Assembly (NCBI GenBank): GCA_019323525.1
Contig: JAHWHD010000035.1
Coordinates: forward strand, 1 to 29,118
Direction of reading: 5' to 3'
Length of the DNA: 29,118 nucleotides
DNA from: Candidatus Woesearchaeota archaeon
GTDB taxonomy: Archaea; Nanobdellota; Nanobdellia; Woesearchaeales; JAHWHD01
The notes under the pieces were generated by a model that did not search any database, was not told where the DNA came from, and saw only the letters and a program-made list of their open reading frames with translations. The position numbers and the translations under genes are program-made. Of the stretch, positions 24,616 through 29,118 are shown in pieces; position 1 is the stretch's first letter; each line of letters starts with the position of its first letter.

Positions 24616-26811
24616 TCATAATTTCTCAGTATGTCTGCACTTTGGGTATTTTGAACACCCCAGGAACTTGCCGTATATAGAACTTCTAACTACCATATCA
24701 GCTCCGCATTTCGGACACTTCTTTTCAAGTTTGCCTGACTCAATCTGTTTAACCTCTTTTTTAGCTTCATGATCTAGTTTCTTAGATGGACAGTCCTGGT
24801 TAAAGCAAACGTCTTGCGGCCTTTTACCTCTTTTTATTACCAGAATCAATGGAAATCCGCAATGCTCGCAAACCTTGTCAGCTCCTTTTATAAGCCCTCC
24901 CTTTGGCAGCCCAAAAGTGGTTTTACAATCTGGATATCTGTTACATGCAATAAACCTTCCAAACTTTCCTGTCCTGATATGTAGCTCTCCCTGGCTGCAG
25001 ACCGGACATTTACCTACCATGCTCATCTCATCTCTTGTCTCTATTTGAGCATCCATAAGGTTCTTGCCAATCTTGGTTTCATGCTCTTTGAATTCCTCGA
25101 CAATTTTCTTGACGGCACTTTCGGCCCTCTGGATTACACTATCAACTTTGCTCTTTCCATCCCTTATTTTATCCATTTCCTCTTCGAAAGACCTGGTTAG
25201 TTCTTCGTCAACTATTGTTGGAGAATACTTGGAAAGCGTATCAGAGGTTTTTATTCCAAGTTCAGTCGCTTTTATCGGCTTCCCTTCTACATAACCCCTA
25301 TTGAATAACGTATCTATTATTGCAGCTCTTGTTGCCTTTGTCCCTAGATTTCTGCGTTCAAGCTCTTTGATGATTGAGGACTCTGTAAACCTTTTAGGAG
25401 GCTGAGTTTCCTTGTCATGCATTATTATCTTATCAACATGTACGGTCTGGCCTTTTGATACATTAGGCAGTTCCTCCTCTTTAAGCATGGTATATTTTCC
25501 ATAGTATACATGCCACCCTTTTTCGACAGTCCTTGTACCTTTTGCAATAAAGACTTCTTTGTTGACATCAATGAATGCTTTCATTGTCTCTCGCACAGCA
25601 TGTTCCCCAAATGTTGCCAGGAACCTTCTCACTATAAGGTCATATACCTTTGCATCCCTTGGCTTGATTTTTTTAGGAGGTATGCCTGTCGGATATATCG
25701 CTGGATGGGCAGGATCTGTTTTTTTACCGTTGTTAGGATTAAGGTTCTGTTTTTTCAATAATGAGTCGCATTCAACTTTGTAATTGCTTTGTTTTGCAAG
25801 ACTCTGTAGAATCTTTTTGAATCCAATCCCTGGAGGTAGCTGCTGCGAAGATGTTCTTGGGTAAGAGATATACCCTGAAGTATAAAGCTCCTGCGCAATT
25901 GCCAAGGTTTCCTTTGGCGAGATGTTAAGACACTTATGCGATTCTACCTGTAGACTTGTCAGATCAAAAGGGTGCGGCGGCATCTGGTTAAGCCTGCTCC
26001 TCTCAACCTTATCAACAACACCATCATTCCCTTTGGTTTTCTTTAGGGCATCCTGCGCTTCCTCTTTTTTCCAGAACTTGTCCTTTTCATGCCATGCAAT
26101 TATCTTATTTTTGTCGACCTTCCCCTGAAGCTCTAATTGCCAGTATGGCACTGGCTTGAATTTTGCAATCTCTTTCTCCCGTTCAACAATGAATTTTAAT
26201 GCAGGTCCCTGGACCCTGCCAGTTGACATTAGCTTGAACATTCCAGCTTTTTTGATTGCTCTCATCAACGCTCTGCTGGTATTAATTCCATAGAACCAGT
26301 CAAGTTTGTGCCTTGTCTCTCCTGCATTAGCCTGTCCCCAATCAAGATGCTTGGCTGCAGCGTCATACGCTTTAATCAGGTCAGATTTAGTCAGTGTAGA
26401 GAACTTCATTCTCTTTGCATCTTTTTTCTTGCAGGCGAACCGTACTATGTTAAGACCAATAACCTCTCCTTCGATATCATAGTCTGTTGCAACTGTTATC
26501 TCGCTGGCACCTTTGCACAGTTTCTTTATAACGTCAAGATACTTTTTTGAGAACTTTGCTGTTTTTGATGTTTCAGATACTGGCTTCCATTCAACCTCAA
26601 AAATAGGAATCTGTTTTTTTTTGTCAGCCTTTTGCGTCAATCCATATAGATGTCCTACAGCGCAGGCAACAACAATATCTTTTTTACCATGGGTTATTTC
26701 ATAATACGGAACCCCTTTCTCGTTTTTCTTGATGGGCTTGCCATCTGCAAGCGCACTTGCTACTTTGTTTGCTGCTGCGGGTTTCTCTGTAATTATTAGT
26801 TCATATGCCAT
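24616..26811 (-). CDS. topA: DNA topoisomerase I (type IA) with C-terminal zinc ribbons
   Basis: 731 residues from the ATG at 26811. The enzyme relaxes negatively supercoiled DNA by cutting one strand through a 5'-phosphotyrosine link. The Toprim domain starts with LIITEKP (Glu9) and contains TDYDIEGE (D110, D112, E114). The catalytic Tyr is Y317 in YISYPRT. The FTESSIIKELE and GTKATRAAII motifs of type IA enzymes are present downstream. The last 130 residues carry three four-Cys zinc ribbons (about 602-629, 648-675 and 699-725) that bind DNA. A GTG at 26829 would add six residues, but a TATA box at 26835-26845 lies about 29 bases before the ATG, so a leaderless or nearly leaderless transcript starting there is more likely, and MAYELIITEKP is the usual family start. 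The gene is convergent with cca and divergent from the kinase gene. Confidence 0.95.
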   Translation of the reverse strand: MAYELIITEKPAAANKVASALADGKPIKKNEKGVPYYEITHGKKDIVVACAVGHLYGLTQKADKKKQIPIFEVEWKPVSETSKTAKFSKKYLDVIKKLCKGASEITVATDYDIEGEVIGLNIVRFACKKKDAKRMKFSTLTKSDLIKAYDAAAKHLDWGQANAGETRHKLDWFYGINTSRALMRAIKKAGMFKLMSTGRVQGPALKFIVEREKEIAKFKPVPYWQLELQGKVDKNKIIAWHEKDKFWKKEEAQDALKKTKGNDGVVDKVERSRLNQMPPHPFDLTSLQVESHKCLNISPKETLAIAQELYTSGYISYPRTSSQQLPPGIGFKKILQSLAKQSNYKVECDSLLKKQNLNPNNGKKTDPAHPAIYPTGIPPKKIKPRDAKVYDLIVRRFLATFGEHAVRETMKAFIDVNKEVFIAKGTRTVEKGWHVYYGKYTMLKEEELPNVSKGQTVHVDKIIMHDKETQPPKRFTESSIIKELERRNLGTKATRAAIIDTLFNRGYVEGKPIKATELGIKTSDTLSKYSPTIVDEELTRSFEEEMDKIRDGKSKVDSVIQRAESAVKKIVEEFKEHETKIGKNLMDAQIETRDEMSMVGKCPVCSQGELHIRTGKFGRFIACNRYPDCKTTFGLPKGGLIKGADKVCEHCGFPLILVIKRGKRPQDVCFNQDCPSKKLDHEAKKEVKQIESGKLEKKCPKCGADMVVRSSIYGKFLGCSKYPKCRHTEKL

Positions 26812-26834
26812 TAAAAAACTAAAATTCACACTAA

Positions 26835-26845
26835 GCTTTAAAAAG
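26835..26845 (-). promoter_or_regulatory. TATA box for topA
   Basis: On the minus strand the sequence reads CTTTTTAAAGC, centred about 29 bases before the topA ATG at 26811. The spacing predicts a start close to the ATG and argues against the upstream GTG. Confidence 0.55.
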
Positions 26846-26873
26846 GTTTTGTTTAGCTTCTATGTTAAGAAAG

Positions 26874-26883
26874 GTTTATAAAC
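26874..26883 (+). promoter_or_regulatory. TATA box for the kinase gene
   Basis: GTTTATAAAC, within the palindrome GGTTTATAAACC, lies about 47 bases before the ATG at 26925 and predicts a leader of about 20 bases. It falls inside the coding extension that would follow from the ATG at 26862, which argues for the later start. A second AT-rich box, TCTATATATTG (about 26899-26909), is closer and less well spaced. Confidence 0.5.
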
Positions 26884-26924
26884 CAAAACTCCTATTTTTC
26901 TATATATTGTCAAAAAAGAGAAAA

Positions 26925-28592
26925 ATGGCTGTAATCGACCTAATTCGAAACTTTCATGATTTGAAAAGATTAGAAGAGATTCTTGTGGTTTTTGCAGAGG
27001 AGGGGTTTGGAATTCTGATAGACAAGATTAAATTGTCTAAACATGTTTCTTTAGGTAAACGTCTTAAATCAAAGATTAGGAGCAAAAATAACGCGCCTGT
27101 TAGACTAAGAAAAGCATTCGAGCGCTTAGGCCCCACGTTTATTAAGTTCGGACAAATACTTTCACTTCGTCCTGACCTTATACCTTATGAATATGTTCTT
27201 GAATTTGAAAAGATGCAGGATAAGGTTCCTGAGTTTTCTTTTAACCAAGTCGAATCAATGATAACGAAAGAACTAGGTTCAATTTCAAAAAATTTCAAAT
27301 CATTCGATAAAAAACCTATAGCTTCAGCATCAATCTCTCAGGTTCATAAAGCAGTTCTTAAGAACAACAATAAATCTGTCGCTGTTAAGGTAAAACGGCC
27401 CAATGTAGAGGGCATCATGAAGACAGATATCCGGATCCTGGAGCACATCGCAAAATTGATTGATCATCATGTGCCTGAACTTAGAAAGTACAGGCTCCCA
27501 AAAATCGTTGAAGAGTTCAGCAGCTGGACTGCCAGAGAGCTGGATTTTAAGATTGAAGCTGCAAACTCCAAGCGCTTCAGGAACAATCTTAAATATCAAA
27601 AAGACATTATTATACCTAAGATATACCGAGACACAAAAAATGTTCTAGTCATGGATTATATTGAAGGTATTCCGCTGCACGAGATACAAACGATAAAGAA
27701 AAAATACGGTGATATTCATGCCTTGGTATACAAAGGATATAGGTGCATACTACGACAGATTTTTGAAGACGGTTTCTATCATGCAGACCCGCACCCAGGT
27801 AACTGGCTGATTTTAAAGGGTGCAAAGATCGGCCTTCTCGATTTTGGCATAGTTGGGGTTTTTAATGAGGACCTAAAGAAGATTTCAATAGATATTTTTA
27901 TGGGTCTTATCGACAACGACCCACATAAGATTGCAAGAGCATTTATGAAATTTGGAGTTTCAAAACGATTTGACGAGTCAGAGTTTAAGCAAGACTTGAC
28001 TGAGTTATTTGAATCAATGTATTACTCAGACATAAGAGAGATAGAGGTAAGCGGTGTCTTGGAAAACGCGATAAACATAGCAAGAAAATATGGTATTCGC
28101 ATCCCTCGAGATTATGTGTTATTTGCAAAGACTATAGTCACATTAGAAGGAATCGCGCTTAAGTACGACCCCAAGTTCAAATTTATTGCAATGTCAAGGC
28201 CCATATTGAAAAACATAGTTATGAAAAGGTACTCGCCAAAGAATGTTGGCAAAGCCTTCAAAAAGACTGCTGAAGAATACGCAGATTTATTTATGGAATT
28301 TCCTAGCAGAACAAGTAAATTTCTTGACTCTATAAGCAAGGGCGCGCTTGCGATTGATATAGAAGATAAAGACGTTAGTTCATTTGGCGCAGAACTCGAA
28401 CATTCCGCAGGAAACATTGCCCTTGGCCTAATAGTTGCAGCCTTGATTGTAGGGGCTTCATGGGTAATGGAATTTCCGTCACAGTTTAGGATTTTAAATA
28501 TAAGCTGGGTATCCTTTACTGGCTATGCAATTGCAGCCGTAATCGGAATCTGGGTTGTGAGACGCACAATTTTTTATCGGGTAAAGAGGTGA
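26925..28592 (+). CDS. UbiB/ABC1/ADCK-family atypical protein kinase-like ATPase, membrane-bound
   Basis: 555 residues from the ATG at 26925; an ATG at 26862 would add 21 residues of unusual composition across the likely promoter. Family signatures are intact: KFGQ (74-77) in the KxGQ extension that covers the active site, the A-rich loop ASASISQV (133-140) in place of a Gly-rich loop, Lys155 in VAVKVKRP, Glu205 in ARELDF, the catalytic DPHPGN (288-293) and DFG (306-308). Two C-terminal membrane helices (about 497-517 and 528-545) place it at the membrane. Family members support isoprenoid-quinone synthesis or lipid homeostasis through ATPase activity. Many DPANN archaea lack quinones, so a lipid role may fit better here; that is inference. 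The phasin-like gene follows after 4 bases, an arrangement suggesting shared function. Confidence 0.92.
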   Translation: MAVIDLIRNFHDLKRLEEILVVFAEEGFGILIDKIKLSKHVSLGKRLKSKIRSKNNAPVRLRKAFERLGPTFIKFGQILSLRPDLIPYEYVLEFEKMQDKVPEFSFNQVESMITKELGSISKNFKSFDKKPIASASISQVHKAVLKNNNKSVAVKVKRPNVEGIMKTDIRILEHIAKLIDHHVPELRKYRLPKIVEEFSSWTARELDFKIEAANSKRFRNNLKYQKDIIIPKIYRDTKNVLVMDYIEGIPLHEIQTIKKKYGDIHALVYKGYRCILRQIFEDGFYHADPHPGNWLILKGAKIGLLDFGIVGVFNEDLKKISIDIFMGLIDNDPHKIARAFMKFGVSKRFDESEFKQDLTELFESMYYSDIREIEVSGVLENAINIARKYGIRIPRDYVLFAKTIVTLEGIALKYDPKFKFIAMSRPILKNIVMKRYSPKNVGKAFKKTAEEYADLFMEFPSRTSKFLDSISKGALAIDIEDKDVSSFGAELEHSAGNIALGLIVAALIVGASWVMEFPSQFRILNISWVSFTGYAIAAVIGIWVVRRTIFYRVKR

Positions 28593-28596
28593 AATT

Positions 28597-28917
28597 ATGG
28601 CAAAAAAAGATTTACTTAGGAGAAGTGTTTTGATTGGCATTGGCTTAGGAGCTATAACTAAAGAAAAGGTTGAACGATATGTCAAAGACCTTAGAAAAGA
28701 AGGCTACCTAGATGTAGAGGAAGGTAAAAAGCTAGCAAGAGACATGCTTTCTGAAGGAAAACGCATGGAGAAAAAACTGAAACAGCATTTAAAAAAACGT
28801 ATTTCAATGGCAAAGAAGATAAAGGCCCAATACAAGAAAAAGAAAACATCAAAAAAGCCTAAACCTAAGAGACACGTTAAGAAGAAAAAATCAAAGCCAA
28901 AGAAAAAAAGAAGGTAA
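28597..28917 (+). CDS. Phasin-like small protein with Lys-rich tail
   Basis: 106 residues. Residues 1-60 resemble the phasin-like/PHA-granule-associated family: a short hydrophobic stretch (VLIGIGLGAITKEK), then a helix-forming segment with KDLRKEGYLDVEEGKKLARD. Residues about 65-106 are mostly Lys and Arg with Pro and Ser, like the tails of PhaF-type or histone H1-like proteins, and could bind nucleic acid or acidic membrane lipid. The Shine-Dalgarno-like GAGGTG sits about 9 bases before the ATG. The gene lies 4 bases after the kinase gene and is probably co-transcribed. No granule-forming enzyme is seen here, so the phasin name describes sequence resemblance only. Confidence 0.8.
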   Translation: MAKKDLLRRSVLIGIGLGAITKEKVERYVKDLRKEGYLDVEEGKKLARDMLSEGKRMEKKLKQHLKKRISMAKKIKAQYKKKKTSKKPKPKRHVKKKKSKPKKKRR

Positions 28918-28927
28918 TCACCTTCTT
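28908..28927. terminator. Hairpin shared by two convergent genes
   Basis: AAGAAGGT (28908-28915), loop AATC and ACCTTCTT (28920-28927) form a perfect 8-bp stem. The stem and loop include both stop codons: TAA at 28915-28917 (+) and TGA at 28920-28918 (-). T-rich sequence follows on both strands, so it may end transcription from both sides. Confidence 0.55.
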
Positions 28928-29112
28928 AACATTTTATATATTATTTTAAATCCCTTTGGCAGATCTTTCTTATTTTTTAAATTGAACATTCGCGATAATC
29001 TCCACATCAGCTTTGCCCTGTAAGGAAGCGCGCCTTTGATTATCATACCCTTTAACTCTGTTTCAGACGGTGATGAAAACGCCTTTTTCACCATTTTAAA
29101 CTTATGCGCCAT
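28918..29112 (-). CDS. Small basic protein, 64 aa or longer, function unknown
   Basis: 64 residues from an ATG at 29112. The frame stays open to the window edge, so the gene may start further upstream and be partial. The product is basic and mostly helical in character, with KMVKKAFSSPSETELKGMI, then ALPYRAKLMWRLSRMF and a closing YKMLRR. No membrane segment, Cys cluster or known motif is seen. It overlaps no other gene and its stop abuts the stop of the phasin-like gene with no bases between. The reading frame fills the end of the window in a way that chance AT-rich DNA rarely does, but a short length keeps confidence moderate. Confidence 0.6.
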   Translation of the reverse strand: MAHKFKMVKKAFSSPSETELKGMIIKGALPYRAKLMWRLSRMFNLKNKKDLPKGFKIIYKMLRR

Positions 29113-29118
29113 ACCTAA

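Noticed and set aside
25510..25783. Plus-strand open frames within topA
   Set aside because: They overlap conserved topoisomerase coding sequence on the other strand and show no family features.

Overview
The window looks like part of the genome of a small-genome archaeon, most likely a DPANN lineage of the Woesearchaeota/Pacearchaeota kind. The evidence is an archaeal (class I) CCA-adding enzyme, a type IA topoisomerase ending in zinc ribbons, TATA-box promoters with short leaders, moderately AT-rich coding DNA, and a very large Asn/Thr/Ser-rich surface protein built from LamG, Ig-like, right-handed beta-helix and Gly-rich modules. The lineage is inferred from gene style; there is no rRNA in the window to settle it.

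The first 23.3 kb is a cell-surface locus, all on the + strand. It opens inside a giant gene (3-17042; at least 5,679 residues, 5' end outside the window). One base later comes a type I membrane protein of Ig-like domains (17044-18189). A TATA box and two genes with textbook Shine-Dalgarno sites follow: a 90-aa membrane-anchored protein (18267-18539) and a 202-aa anchored extracytoplasmic protein (18554-19162), closed by a T-tract terminator. Then come a paralogue of the first Ig-like protein (19195-20391), a small anchored Ig-like protein overlapping it by 4 bases (20388-20810), and a Cys-rich thrombospondin-type-1-like membrane protein (20846-23332). The C-terminal domain of the giant protein resembles the 202-aa protein. 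This suggests, as inference only, that the small protein builds a surface layer or filament into which the giant adhesin docks, with the Ig-like membrane proteins serving as anchors or assembly factors.

The remaining 5.8 kb is mostly housekeeping: cca (+), convergent topA (-), and a divergent UbiB/ABC1-type kinase gene (+) followed 4 bases later by a phasin-like basic protein. A small uncharacterised minus-strand gene meets the phasin-like gene stop to stop inside a perfect hairpin. I saw no tRNA, rRNA, CRISPR array, insertion sequence or attachment site. No stretch above 300 bases lacks a gene.
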